This document shows positions 24,850 through 33,978 of a stretch of DNA of 55,420 bases, one piece after another; within the stretch, counting starts at the first letter, position 1, and the number at the start of each line of letters is the position of its first letter. Under the pieces are notes generated by a model that saw nothing but the letters and a program-made list of their open reading frames with translations, made no database searches and was not told the DNA's origin. The translations under genes were made by a program, and so were the position numbers. The DNA is from Gammaproteobacteria bacterium (GTDB taxonomy: Bacteria; Pseudomonadota; Gammaproteobacteria; Acidiferrobacterales; SPGG2), in NCBI GenBank assembly GCA_029861845.1, contig JAOTYM010000013.1, positions 1 through 55,420 of the forward strand. The letters are read 5' to 3'.

Positions 24850-26086
24850 CACCAGCCGCGACGAGATAGTCCGGTGGAATATCACCAAAGTCTTGTACGA
24901 TGGAGCCCATCAGCGCGCGCGCATCAGCCGTGGGGGTAACCAGTTGGCCATCGAGATCAAACTCGAAAGTCGCGATATCTGGTCGATCTGGATCGGTTAT
25001 TCTTGTTAGTTTTATTTGTTCGAGTGACGACTCAGCGCCTTCCTGCTGATCATCATCAGTCTGTGCACCGCGCCACTCTTTGGCAATGCGCGCTAATGCA
25101 TTACCGAAGGCATTCCGCTCACGCGCAATGCGTTCGCTAATTGCCTTCTCGACCTTTTCAGGGAATAGGTTACCCTGATAACACAATGGTTCGGGCAGGT
25201 CGCCCGCGTACAGTTGTGGTAGATACTCATAACTGTCGCGTACCATCGCGTTTGGCCGTTGCAAAACTTTGATTGCCGTCCTCCAAGTTCTTGGGTAGGC
25301 AATCGAACCTACCTTGCGTTGCAGTTGAGCCATATCACGGTGTAGTCCCACTAGATCACGGTGAATGCATGCGTCTAGGCGAATTGTCTCAAGTGCATGA
25401 AACACACGCACCGCACGTGCCGGATCGTCGAAACGGCTAACTGCTTTGGTAACACTCATCCAACCAGCCCCATCTCGCACCCGGTCTGTGCCGGTATCGC
25501 TGTGCTCACGAAAGGTTCCGTACCAGGTTTGCGCCCATAGGTGGGCGGTGATGGCCTTGTACAAACGGGAGTTGTCACTATGTTTATCGAATACGGTCAA
25601 TCGCGGCGGTAGAAACAAACTCGTGGTATCGGTATACGCATCTTCGTTCGACTCCAGTCGCAACGCCCGCCCGCCTAGTCCTTGGACCACTAGCTGAAGG
25701 ACACCGGCAACATCGTCAAACGCGACGCCGCGCGCGCTGGCCCACACCTCCCGCGCGTAGTGCTCGAATTCATTCAGAGTGGTGATCGCCGGATAGAGTC
25801 CAAACTTGTCATATACGTCGACGGCGTGGATTAGCCATTGCTCGGTACCTTCCCGATCCATAATTTGCAACGCCTCAGGCGCACGACTGGCAAACTGATA
25901 AGCGAGTTCGGCGTTGGTTTTGGTAATTATCCCAACCCATCGCAGCACAAAGTCCTGCTGCTGTCGGGTAGCACGAGCGAGTCGCTGTGCAAGGCCGCGT
26001 GCGTTGCGACGGGTCGACAATACGGCATCGAGATATTCGTCGAGCTGGTCTTCAATTTCTTGGGTAGTGAGCGGTTTACGTGGCAT
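24803..26086 (-). CDS. cbbO: CbbO/NorD-type protein, N-terminal part (split by frameshift)
   Basis: A 427-residue helical frame that matches the N-terminal half of CbbO/NorD, which in full is roughly 740-800 residues. It starts MPRKPLTTQEIEDQLDEYLD and contains the typical DREGTEQWLIHAVDVYD segment. After DIPPDYLVAAGDANYA the frame runs into ARKRPCRCVEG and stops, while the proper continuation is in the neighbouring frame. The break is at a five-base homopolymer, so a one-base sequencing or assembly error is as likely as a real mutation. The ATG at 26086 is followed upstream by repeat copy B. Confidence 0.8.
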   Translation of the reverse strand: MPRKPLTTQEIEDQLDEYLDAVLSTRRNARGLAQRLARATRQQQDFVLRWVGIITKTNAELAYQFASRAPEALQIMDREGTEQWLIHAVDVYDKFGLYPAITTLNEFEHYAREVWASARGVAFDDVAGVLQLVVQGLGGRALRLESNEDAYTDTTSLFLPPRLTVFDKHSDNSRLYKAITAHLWAQTWYGTFREHSDTGTDRVRDGAGWMSVTKAVSRFDDPARAVRVFHALETIRLDACIHRDLVGLHRDMAQLQRKVGSIAYPRTWRTAIKVLQRPNAMVRDSYEYLPQLYAGDLPEPLCYQGNLFPEKVEKAISERIARERNAFGNALARIAKEWRGAQTDDDQQEGAESSLEQIKLTRITDPDRPDIATFEFDLDGQLVTPTADARALMGSIVQDFGDIPPDYLVAAGDANYARKRPCRCVEG

Positions 26087-26164
26087 TCAAAAGACTTCTA
26101 ATAACTTGTGTCAGCTGCCTCTGCGCATGCATGCGCCCGCGGCATTAGTGCGGACGTGTAATTA

Positions 26165-26400
26165 GCCGGGTCTCGTCCCGGCGGACCAGAAACTTGTGTT
26201 TCGACAAAGGTTCCCAAAACCATCCTCGCCTGCGCCTTCACCGGTTAACATCAACCAGTTGCCTCGCTGGCCTTCCTCGCCTCAGCGGGTCCCCCGACGG
26301 GACACCTTTGTCCCTGCGGCTGGACGCCCGAGATCCGTCTCGCGCCCCTTCGGGCCGATCTTCGTCTTTGTCGGCGCTCGGCTCGGCGTAAGCCGTATAA
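26165..26400. repeat. Hairpin-rich dispersed repeat, copy B (degenerate)
   Basis: A diverged relative of copy A. It shows a GCCGGG/CCCGGC hairpin (26165-26182), then GTGTTTCGACAAAGGTTC..AAAAC, where the arms of the long stem no longer pair well but the TTTCGACAAA core is kept, then a CCTCGCC-rich tail and a CGCCCCTTCGGGCCG stretch. It fills the gap between cbbO and cbbQ, on the other side of cbbO from copy A. Open frames here are not credible genes. The two genes' transcripts would cross it if they are one operon. Confidence 0.5.
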
Positions 26401-26406
26401 AAAGCG

Positions 26407-27219
26407 CTAAAACAACGAGGCGCTGAGTTCGTTAATCGCCGCCAGCATTTCTGGCTCGTCGGTGAGCGCCTCTGCGATCGCGCCGCGACAAGCATCGTGC
26501 GGTGTAATTCCCGAGGCGATAAGCTTGCCGGCATGCACGAGCAGACGGGTACTGGCACCCTCGTCGAGGCCACTGCCCTTTAGCTTACGGGTCATGGCCG
26601 CGAACTTGACGAGCTTGGCGACTGTTTCATCGTCAATCCCGGTCTCGAGCTTTACGATCTTTTTTTCGACCCTGGCCTCCGGGTAACCAAACTGAATGGC
26701 AACAAACCGCTGGCGTGTGCTTTGCTTAAGGTCCTTGAGGATACTTTGGTATCCCGGATTGTAAGAGATGGCCAAACAGAACTCGGGCGTGGCGGTTAGC
26801 AACTCACCGGTTTTTTCCATGGGTAGGACACGGCGGTCATCGGCTAGCGGATGGATAACGACAGTCGTATCCTTGCGCGCCTCTACGATTTCGTCGAGAT
26901 AGCAGATCGCCCCGACACGCACCGCGCGCGCCAATGGGCCGTCAACCCACACGGTTTCGCCACCAGTGATGAGGTAGCGACCCACCAAGTCCGATGCCGT
27001 TAGGTCATCGTGGCACGAGACAGTAATCAGCGGGCACCGCAGGTGCCACGCCATGTGTTCCATGAACCGCGTCTTGCCACAGCCGGTAGGGCCTTTGAGT
27101 AGTACCGGTAGCTTGTTCTGATAGGCAGACTCGAACAACGCGATTTCGCCACCCACGGCCTCGTAATAAGGCTCAGTATTTATACGGTATTCTTCTGACT
27201 TAACGACGCGTGCTTCCAC
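26407..27219 (-). CDS. cbbQ: CbbQ/NirQ/NorQ-type MoxR AAA+ ATPase
   Basis: A 270-residue MoxR-family AAA+ protein: Walker A GPTGCGKT at residues 43-50, Walker B ICYLDEI near residue 108, and the family phrase [17 protein letters not shown]. Together with CbbO it forms the RuBisCO activase of many chemoautotrophs; near-identical NorQ/NirQ proteins activate nitric oxide reductase, so the symbol is by context (sulfur autotroph genes next door). No RuBisCO or Nor genes are in the window. GTG start at 27219. It precedes cbbO on the same strand, with repeat copy B in between. Confidence 0.85.
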   Translation of the reverse strand: MEARVVKSEEYRINTEPYYEAVGGEIALFESAYQNKLPVLLKGPTGCGKTRFMEHMAWHLRCPLITVSCHDDLTASDLVGRYLITGGETVWVDGPLARAVRVGAICYLDEIVEARKDTTVVIHPLADDRRVLPMEKTGELLTATPEFCLAISYNPGYQSILKDLKQSTRQRFVAIQFGYPEARVEKKIVKLETGIDDETVAKLVKFAAMTRKLKGSGLDEGASTRLLVHAGKLIASGITPHDACRGAIAEALTDEPEMLAAINELSASLF

Positions 27220-27307
27220 AGGATTTCTGCCGGCAAGGGATTAGGGCCTGAGATGAGCCTGCCAGTATGCCAAAAAAGGCCATTCAACCAAACGTTACCA
27301 TTCTATC

Positions 27308-27321
27308 TATGTGTACACATA
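27308..27321. promoter_or_regulatory. Perfect palindrome upstream of qmoA (possible operator)
   Basis: TATGTGTACACATA is a perfect 14-bp palindrome 132 bases upstream of the qmoA start and 88 bases from the divergent cbbQ start. A symmetrical site in a divergent promoter region between carbon-fixation and sulfur-oxidation genes is a reasonable operator candidate. No regulator gene lies beside it. A second copy was not found by eye. Confidence 0.35.
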
Positions 27322-27453
27322 AGAAATTTCGATCCAAGGGTAAACCACTGGTGGGGCTGGCATGTCGTCTTTGGGCAAGTTAAGGTTGTGGTCTGTTAGC
27401 TGGCTACTGGCGGCTCGAAGTCAAATAGAAAACTTCGGATGGGAGGGGCCTGG

Positions 27454-28746
27454 ATGACCGACGTGGTAGCTACCAACGAGACCGTTCTCGTGGTTGGCGG
27501 TGGAATCAGCGGCATGACGGCGGCGTTAGAGACCGCCGAGTGCGGCAAGGACGTCATCTTGGTGGAAAAAGAACCAGCACTGGGCGGCCGCGTGGCGCAG
27601 TTGTACAAGTATTTCCCCAAGCTTTGTCATCCCACCTGTGGCATGGAAATCAATCTAGGTCGCATCAAGGCGAACCCACATCTTCGGGTAATGACTATGA
27701 CCGAGGTGGCGGCGGTTGATGGCAAAGCCGGCGATTATAGTGTCAGCCTCAAGGTCTCACCGCGCTATGTCAACGATAACTGTACTGCCTGTGGTGCGTG
27801 CGCGCAGGCGGTGACGAGCGAAATCGAAGATCCCTTCAATTACGGCATGAGCAAGATGAAGGCCGCCTATCTACCATTCAACATGGCCTATCCACAACGT
27901 TACGTCATCGATAGCTCTATCATCGGCACCCCCGAGGCCGATAGCGCCAAGGCCGCGTGCAAGTACGATGCGATCGATCTCGACATGAAAGAGCAAACCA
28001 TCACTATTAAGGCGGGCGCCATTATTTGGGCCACTGGCTGGCGGCCGTACGATGCCGCCAAGATTCAGCCTTATGGCTATGATCGTTTCGCCAATGTCAT
28101 TACCAGCCTCGAGCTGGAACGCATGATGGATAAGTTTGGACCGACCGGCGGTAAATTCTTACGCCCGTCCGATGGCAAAGAGGCAAAAAACCTCGCCTTC
28201 ATTCAATGTGCCGGTTCGCGCGATCGCAATCATCTCAAGCACTGTTCGCGCATCTGTTGTATGGCGTCGTTAAAGCAATCGACCTACATCGGTGAGCAGT
28301 TTGGTGAAGAGAGCGATGCGAGCGCTAGCATTTACTACATCGATATTCGTGCCATCGATCGTTTCGAGAACTTCTACAAGGCAGTGCAAGCGGACCCAAA
28401 GGTGAAATTTGTTAAATCCAAAGTCGCCAATATCACCGAGGACCCCGAAACCGGTGATGTGATTCTGCACGGCGTAGATACCGAAGGATATCACCGCTAT
28501 GACAACCGGCATGATCTGTGCGTTCTCGCCATCGGTATGGAGCCGAGTGTAGATGCGAGTGAAATCGCCCGGGGTGTTTCCGCCGATATGAGTGGGTTCA
28601 TCGAGTTCAATAACGATGGTGGCGCCATCTTCGGGGCCGGTTGCGCGACCAACGCACTGGATGTGAATCGTTCGGTACAGAGTGCAACGGCGGCGGCCTT
28701 GCGCGCCGTGCAAGTGATTAACCGTGTATCGGCGGCGGAGTCATAG
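27454..28746 (+). CDS. qmoA: Quinone-interacting oxidoreductase subunit QmoA (HdrA-like flavoprotein)
   Basis: A 430-residue HdrA-like protein. An FAD-binding motif VLVVGGGISGMTAA lies at about residues 11-24, a ferredoxin-like CTACGACAQ segment near 108-116, and the HdrA-type IQCAGSRD and HCSRICCMASLKQS cysteine region near 250-275. Qmo links APS reductase to the quinone pool; in sulfur oxidisers it is thought to accept electrons from AprBA working in the oxidative direction. I chose the ATG at 27454 because GGGAGGGG lies seven bases upstream; an ATG at 27439 is part of that site. It is followed by qmoB after three bases. Confidence 0.93.
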   Translation: MTDVVATNETVLVVGGGISGMTAALETAECGKDVILVEKEPALGGRVAQLYKYFPKLCHPTCGMEINLGRIKANPHLRVMTMTEVAAVDGKAGDYSVSLKVSPRYVNDNCTACGACAQAVTSEIEDPFNYGMSKMKAAYLPFNMAYPQRYVIDSSIIGTPEADSAKAACKYDAIDLDMKEQTITIKAGAIIWATGWRPYDAAKIQPYGYDRFANVITSLELERMMDKFGPTGGKFLRPSDGKEAKNLAFIQCAGSRDRNHLKHCSRICCMASLKQSTYIGEQFGEESDASASIYYIDIRAIDRFENFYKAVQADPKVKFVKSKVANITEDPETGDVILHGVDTEGYHRYDNRHDLCVLAIGMEPSVDASEIARGVSADMSGFIEFNNDGGAIFGAGCATNALDVNRSVQSATAAALRAVQVINRVSAAES

Positions 28747-28749
28747 ACG

Positions 28750-30990
28750 ATGGGCCAAGCGAATAGGGTCGGTGTGTACATATGTCGGGGTTGCGGGCTT
28801 GGCGACCGCCTGGATACCGCCCAGCTGGCACAGGTCGCGGACAGGGAAGGCAAGGCCGACATCGTACGTGAGCACGAGTTCCTGTGTAGCGAAAGCGGTG
28901 TCGCCATGATCAAACAGGATGTTGCCTCAGAAGCTGCTACCCACGTCATGATCGCGGCGTGTTCGCGGCGTTCCAAGACCGATGCCTTTAACTTCGAAAA
29001 CGTTGCCTTGGGCCGCACGAACCTGCGTGAGGGCGTCATCTGGGTTCGACCGGATACCGACGAGGCGCGCGAGACCACCCAGGAGATGGCCGCCGACTAC
29101 GTGCGCATGGGTTGCGCCGAGATCAAACACATGCAGGTCCCTAAAGGTAATCCCGATCGTGGCAGTAACAAACGGGTGCTGGTTGTCGGTGGTGGCGTTA
29201 GCGGCATGACTGCCGCCATCGAGGCCGCTAAGACTGGCTACGAGGTGTTATTGGTCGAAAAGACCGGTGTGCTGGGTGGTATGACGGGTGCACTGTACAA
29301 ACGCGTGCCCTATGCTGAGCCTTACGGTGACCCGCAGGACACAGGCGTTAGCGCGTTGATTGAAGCCGTCGATGCCGACAAACGTATCTCGGTGTTTCTT
29401 AACTCGACTATCTCCCGTACCAGCGGTGCACCCGGGCAGTTTAGTGTCGATATCGCCAAGGAGAGCGGGGGCACCCAAACGGAAAACGTGGGCGCAATCA
29501 TCATGGCGTCTGGGTTTTCAAACTATGATGCCAACCAACTCCCCGAACTGGGGTTCGGCAAGACCCCGGATGTGGTTGATCAACTGGGCCTTGAACAGTT
29601 AGCGAAAGCGGCTGATGGTGGTGTCATCCAGCGACCTTCCGATGGTAAGGCGGTTACCAGCGTGACGTTCGTTCAATGTGCCGGACAGCGCAGTGATAAG
29701 CCCGGACATCTGCCCTATTGCTCAGGTCATTGCTGTAATACCAGTATCAAGCAAGCGATGTATTTCAAAGACGCCAATCCGGATATCGATACCAACATTA
29801 TCTACATGGATCTGCGCACACCAGGTAACGGCGAGGATTTCTATCGCAGTGGCCAGCGAAAGCGTGTGACCTTCACCAAGGGGGTGGTCGAGGAAGTCGG
29901 CGTAGCCAATGGCAGTCTGCAAGTAAAGTTCAAAGACCTGATCCTGAACGAAGATGTGGTGGCCGATACCGACCTCGTGGTATTAGCCACCGGCCAGGTC
30001 GCTAACTCCGGTGTCGATATCGATGCCGATGCCCAAGCCACGCAAGAAGACAAGGAAGCGAAAGTCAATCAGATCAAGATACCGGTAGAGTCGATACTGA
30101 ACCTACAATATCGGCAAGGGCCAGACATCCCGCATCTGCGTCATGGCTTCAACGATTCCCATTTTATTTGTTTTCCCTACGAGACTCGCCGTAGCGGTAT
30201 CTATAGTTGCGGCCCCGTGCGTCGACCCATGGACATCGCGCAGGCGACGGAAGATGCTACCGGCGCCGCCCTCAAGGCGATTCAGGCGGTCACCAACGCC
30301 AGCCTGGGGCGCGCCGTGCACCCACGATCGGGCGATCTGAGTTTTCCCACATTTCGACGTGAGGGCTGTACGCAATGCAAGCGCTGCACGGTGGAGTGTC
30401 CCTTCGGCGCCATCGATGAAGATGAGCAAAGCTATCCGGTATTCAACGAAAGCCGTTGCCGGCGTTGCGGTACATGTATGGGCGCATGTCCGGTGCGCGT
30501 GATCTCCTTCGAGAATTACTCCATCGACACCGTCGGTTCGCAACTCAAAGCAGTAGATATGCCGGACGAGTTCGACGAGAAACCACGCATCTTGGTACTG
30601 GCCTGCGAAAACGACGCCTATCCGGCATTGGATGCGGCTGGCATGAACCGACTGGAGTACAGCGCGTTCGTACGTACGATTCCAGTGCGTTGTCTGGGAT
30701 CGGTCAGCAATATCTGGGTCACCGACGCGCTAAATGCGGGTTACGATGGCGTGATGCTGATGGGCTGTAAGCGTGGTGATGATTACCAATGTCATTTCGT
30801 AAAAGGTTCGGAACTGGCCCATGACCGTATGACGAAAATAGACGATACCCTACAGACCCTGAGCCTAGAGCGTGAACGCGTACAAGTGTATGAGATCGCG
30901 ATTACCGATATCCAACGGGTACCGGAACTCATTAACGACTATGCCGTTAAGATCGATGAGATCGGCATGAACCCTTTCAAGGGATTCTAG
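28750..30990 (+). CDS. qmoB: Quinone-interacting oxidoreductase subunit QmoB
   Basis: A 746-residue protein with QmoB layout. N-terminal domain with a cysteine pair (CRGCG, about 12-16); HdrA-like FAD domain from about residue 140 (VLVVGGGVSGMTAA); HdrA cysteine region VQCAGQRS and HCCNTS; two [4Fe-4S] ferredoxin motifs at about 538-590 (CTQCKRCTVECP and CRRCGTCMGACP); and a C-terminal MvhD/FlpD-like domain from about 613 with GCKRGDDYQC. The protein is soluble and forms the electron-relay core with QmoA. Three bases after qmoA, nine bases before hdrC. Confidence 0.93.
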   Translation: MGQANRVGVYICRGCGLGDRLDTAQLAQVADREGKADIVREHEFLCSESGVAMIKQDVASEAATHVMIAACSRRSKTDAFNFENVALGRTNLREGVIWVRPDTDEARETTQEMAADYVRMGCAEIKHMQVPKGNPDRGSNKRVLVVGGGVSGMTAAIEAAKTGYEVLLVEKTGVLGGMTGALYKRVPYAEPYGDPQDTGVSALIEAVDADKRISVFLNSTISRTSGAPGQFSVDIAKESGGTQTENVGAIIMASGFSNYDANQLPELGFGKTPDVVDQLGLEQLAKAADGGVIQRPSDGKAVTSVTFVQCAGQRSDKPGHLPYCSGHCCNTSIKQAMYFKDANPDIDTNIIYMDLRTPGNGEDFYRSGQRKRVTFTKGVVEEVGVANGSLQVKFKDLILNEDVVADTDLVVLATGQVANSGVDIDADAQATQEDKEAKVNQIKIPVESILNLQYRQGPDIPHLRHGFNDSHFICFPYETRRSGIYSCGPVRRPMDIAQATEDATGAALKAIQAVTNASLGRAVHPRSGDLSFPTFRREGCTQCKRCTVECPFGAIDEDEQSYPVFNESRCRRCGTCMGACPVRVISFENYSIDTVGSQLKAVDMPDEFDEKPRILVLACENDAYPALDAAGMNRLEYSAFVRTIPVRCLGSVSNIWVTDALNAGYDGVMLMGCKRGDDYQCHFVKGSELAHDRMTKIDDTLQTLSLERERVQVYEIAITDIQRVPELINDYAVKIDEIGMNPFKGF

Positions 30991-30998
30991 GAGCTGCT

Positions 30999-31622
30999 GT
31001 GGCCGATTCTGACACCGCAATGGTTGAGCGCTACCGCAATAGTTTCCTCAACGAAGTGGAGGCCAACGTCGAGGAGGGCGACTGGGTAAAGATGTGTATC
31101 CAATGCGGTGTATGCTCTGGGTCCTGTCCGTTTGGCCCGCACTGGGAGCATCCTCCGCAAGAGCTTTTCATGATGATCCGCGCCGGTAAACGCGAAGCCG
31201 TGCTTAGTACCGATTCCATGTGGATGTGCACGTCCTGTTACAATTGCATCGTCCGGTGTCCACGTGAAATCCCCATTACCCACATCATGCACGGGTTGGC
31301 CAACTATGCGCACCGACTGGGTATTGCACCAAAGATGAATCCCACGCGGCGGTTTGCAAAACTGTTCTGGGACAACATTGCCCAGAAGGGTCGTGTCAAC
31401 GAGATGAGGCTGTCGGTGGGTCTCTACTTTATGGACGGCCTTGCTTCTGGCATCAAGAAATCGATGGAAATGGCATCGACAGGCTGGGGCATGTTCCGCG
31501 CCAAGCGCATGAATCCGCCGACGTTGTTTGTGCATAAGGGCTGCAAAGATAGCGAGGGCATTCGAAAGATGTTGAAGAAGGCACAGGAGATCGAGGACCG
31601 GAGAAAAGGCCTTACTGTGTAA
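30999..31622 (+). CDS. hdrC: HdrC-like iron-sulfur subunit
   Basis: A 207-residue protein with two classic [4Fe-4S] motifs: CIQCGVCSGSCP near residues 33-44 and CTSCYNCIVRCP near 76-87. It aligns with HdrC of heterodisulfide reductase. In sulfate reducers with QmoABC the third subunit is a membrane protein joining HdrC to a haem b domain; here there is no membrane part and a separate HdrB follows, as reported for some sulfur oxidisers and Gram-positive sulfate reducers. GTG start at 30999 with an AGGAG site. How quinone is reached without a QmoC membrane arm is open. Confidence 0.88.
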   Translation: MADSDTAMVERYRNSFLNEVEANVEEGDWVKMCIQCGVCSGSCPFGPHWEHPPQELFMMIRAGKREAVLSTDSMWMCTSCYNCIVRCPREIPITHIMHGLANYAHRLGIAPKMNPTRRFAKLFWDNIAQKGRVNEMRLSVGLYFMDGLASGIKKSMEMASTGWGMFRAKRMNPPTLFVHKGCKDSEGIRKMLKKAQEIEDRRKGLTV

Positions 31623-31634
31623 GGAGGTTGCAGG

Positions 31635-32552
31635 ATGGCGAAGAAAGAATATTCATTCTATCCCGGCTGTACATCGGAGCGCCGCGCATCGGCATCGAAC
31701 TACATGGTGTCGGTGGAATCGATGTGTAACAAGCTTGACGTCAAGCTAAACGAGATTCCGGACTGGAATTGCTGCACCGCGTCCATCGGCTACGCCGAAG
31801 GTGGTGAGCTGCCACGGCATGCCCTAAATGCACGCAATATCGCGTTGTCTGAGAAACACAACAACGGACAAGATATTGTCGCTACCTGCGCCGCGTGCTG
31901 GCTCGGGGCCAAAGAAACGCAGCAGCGTTTATCAGCGTCGGACCAACTGTTGTCCGACACCAAGGAGGCGTTAAAGGAGGCTGGGCTGGCGATCGATTAC
32001 ACGGGCGATGTACCTATCAGACATATGGTCGAAGTTCTGCTCGAAGATTTTGGTTACGAAGAATTGGCCAAACCAGCGATCAAGTCGCTGGAAGGTATTA
32101 AGTTCGCTGGCTATGTCGGTTGTCAGACTAACCGTCCGTTTGGGATCGACGGCGAATCGTTCGAGAACCCCAGGTATTTGGATAAGTTAGTCGAGACCGT
32201 GGGCGGTCAGGCAATCGAAGAATACGACCAAAAAGTCACCTGTTGCGGCGGTGCACTGGCATTTTCGGAGCCGGAGAAGAGCCAAGAACAAATAAAGGAC
32301 ATCGTTGAATCAGCTTATGATCATGGCGCTGACATGATCGTAACCCCGTGCCCTGTATGTCAAATGAACGTCGAGATCTACCAAGATTCGATCAACAAGA
32401 ACTATAAGACCAAGTTCAACATGCCGGTAACTTATTACAGTCAACTGATGACGGTTGCCTACGGCGGCAGCGCCAAAGAGGCCGGTCTTGATGGCCAGGT
32501 AATCCGCGCCAAGCAACTCGAGGATATTGCCGCCAAACCGGTAAAGAAGTAG
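31635..32552 (+). CDS. hdrB: HdrB-like CCG-domain subunit
   Basis: A 305-residue protein with two CCG (cysteine-rich) domains. The first has PGCTSER, NCCTAS and CAACW; the second has GCQTNRP, TCCGGALAF and TPCPVCQMN. In methanogen HdrB these domains hold non-cubane [4Fe-4S] clusters that act on disulfides; here the electron partner is unknown, perhaps a quinone reductase or a thiol/disulfide carrier. Strong ribosome-binding site (AAGGAGG) 12 bases after hdrC. Last gene of the qmo operon. Confidence 0.9.
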   Translation: MAKKEYSFYPGCTSERRASASNYMVSVESMCNKLDVKLNEIPDWNCCTASIGYAEGGELPRHALNARNIALSEKHNNGQDIVATCAACWLGAKETQQRLSASDQLLSDTKEALKEAGLAIDYTGDVPIRHMVEVLLEDFGYEELAKPAIKSLEGIKFAGYVGCQTNRPFGIDGESFENPRYLDKLVETVGGQAIEEYDQKVTCCGGALAFSEPEKSQEQIKDIVESAYDHGADMIVTPCPVCQMNVEIYQDSINKNYKTKFNMPVTYYSQLMTVAYGGSAKEAGLDGQVIRAKQLEDIAAKPVKK

Positions 32553-32813
32553 CTGCAATTTCGGTGACCGTGATCGATTGCCCCGAGTCCCAACCCCTCG
32601 GTGAGAGCCAGTTGCGGCATTATTTGTTATTCTCGCCGTTTAGTGGCCTATTCGGCGCCTTGGCTGGTGGCACTTTCTGGTCTGTCGTGGAGCGAGAATC
32701 ATAAAATAAACGATCACCAGAAAGCGGCGGATGAGGGACGTCTCGATTGCCGGCATCTCGGCAGCTTCATTCGCACTTTACAGGCAGCTCGTAGCGGCGT
32801 TGGCTTGACGTGA

Positions 32814-33290
32814 TTAATCAGTATGCTGACCCGGGCTGGCTGCGCGGGCGCGATGTTTTGTGGCTATGAAGTCCTTGTGGGAAACATGCATCAGATTGGC
32901 GAGCTTACGCACCAGATGGTCTTCGTACCTGTCCATATGACCGTCGGCGTAGGCAACCTGCCACATCAGTTCGACGACCTGAATCTTTTCTTCCTGGCTA
33001 AAGCCCTTGTTTATTAAAGAGGTAAATTGATAATAGTCGGTCGCTTGTTTGGCTTCTTCTTGGGCAAGCCGGATGAGCTCTTCTGTGTCGGCCTGCGACA
33101 ATCCGAAAGTAGTTCGCACCGCCTGCGTTACTTCTTCGGTCTCTTCAGGATGCACATCGAAATCGGCGCGTGCCATCTCGATGAGCATCGCTGCCGTCGC
33201 TACTTGTAGGCGGTGTTTATTAGTCGCAGCATCATGCTCGGCACCCGTGCCGATTTGTTTATCGAAGTATTTCTTGATTGCGCCAATCAT
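32814..33290 (-). CDS. TerB-family protein
   Basis: A 158-residue acidic, all-helical protein of the TerB (tellurite-resistance B) family. It has the two acidic metal-binding segments ARADFDVHPEETEEV and YADGHMDRYEDHLVRKLA. Family members bind divalent metals and sit in varied stress or membrane complexes; tellurite resistance itself is not implied without other ter genes. Stands alone, convergent with the qmo operon and divergent from fabA. Confidence 0.85.
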   Translation of the reverse strand: MIGAIKKYFDKQIGTGAEHDAATNKHRLQVATAAMLIEMARADFDVHPEETEEVTQAVRTTFGLSQADTEELIRLAQEEAKQATDYYQFTSLINKGFSQEEKIQVVELMWQVAYADGHMDRYEDHLVRKLANLMHVSHKDFIATKHRARAASPGQHTD

Positions 33291-33450
33291 AAATAATGGA
33301 CCACTATCTGCTCACATTATCTCAAATTGATATGGTCGGTGCATATCTGTATTTAAAGGACCAATCCCGGGGGGGCCTCGACGGCTAGCCGGGGCAGCGT
33401 TAAACTTGCCGCGGTATGGCTTAAAGCTGATCAAGAGCAAAGGAAGGCAG

Positions 33451-33966
33451 TTGCAAAGAAAAAACGCGTTTGTTCGCGAGGAATTACTCCAGTGCGGGCG
33501 TGGCGAATTGTTTGGCCCGGGTAACGCGCAGCTACCATTGCCACCAATGCTCATGTTCGATCGCATCGTAAGTATCACCGAGGATGGCGGCGCTTGCGGT
33601 AAGGGGCAGATTATCGCCGAGTTGGACGTGGTGCCAGATTTTTGGTTTTTCGAATGTCACTTTCAAGGCGATCCAGTTATGCCCGGTTGTTTGGGCGCAG
33701 ATGCACTATGGCAATTGGTGGGGTTTTTTCTGGGTTGGATGGGTGGACCAGGACGGGGTCGTGCGCTTGGTGTGGGTGAAGTCACATTCAGAGGGCAGGT
33801 AACACCGGCCAACAAGTTAGTGCGATATCGTGTTGATATGACACGTGTAATAGTGCGTCAGTTATTCATGGGGGTAGCTGACGCTGAGGTAGAGGTAGAT
33901 GGTCGTATAATCTATACGGCCAAAGATTTGCGGGTTGGGCTTTTCGCTTCTACTGAGGATTTCTGA
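33451..33966 (+). CDS. fabA: 3-hydroxyacyl-ACP dehydratase/isomerase FabA
   Basis: A 171-residue FabA of normal length (E. coli about 172). Catalytic H70 lies in [15 protein letters not shown] and the acid D84 in GADALWQ. It dehydrates 3-hydroxydecanoyl-ACP and isomerises trans-2 to cis-3-decenoyl-ACP, the branch point of anaerobic unsaturated fatty acid synthesis. I chose the TTG at 33451: GGAAGG lies just upstream, and from there the N-terminus and H70/D84 numbering match E. coli FabA. A further TTG at 33406 has no such support. fabB follows after 12 bases. Confidence 0.95.
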   Translation: MQRKNAFVREELLQCGRGELFGPGNAQLPLPPMLMFDRIVSITEDGGACGKGQIIAELDVVPDFWFFECHFQGDPVMPGCLGADALWQLVGFFLGWMGGPGRGRALGVGEVTFRGQVTPANKLVRYRVDMTRVIVRQLFMGVADAEVEVDGRIIYTAKDLRVGLFASTEDF

Positions 33967-33978
33967 AGGAGGGAGGTC

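Noticed and set aside
26194..26426. Short plus-strand frames between cbbO and cbbQ
   Set aside because: They are translations of repeat copy B and lack any gene-like feature.
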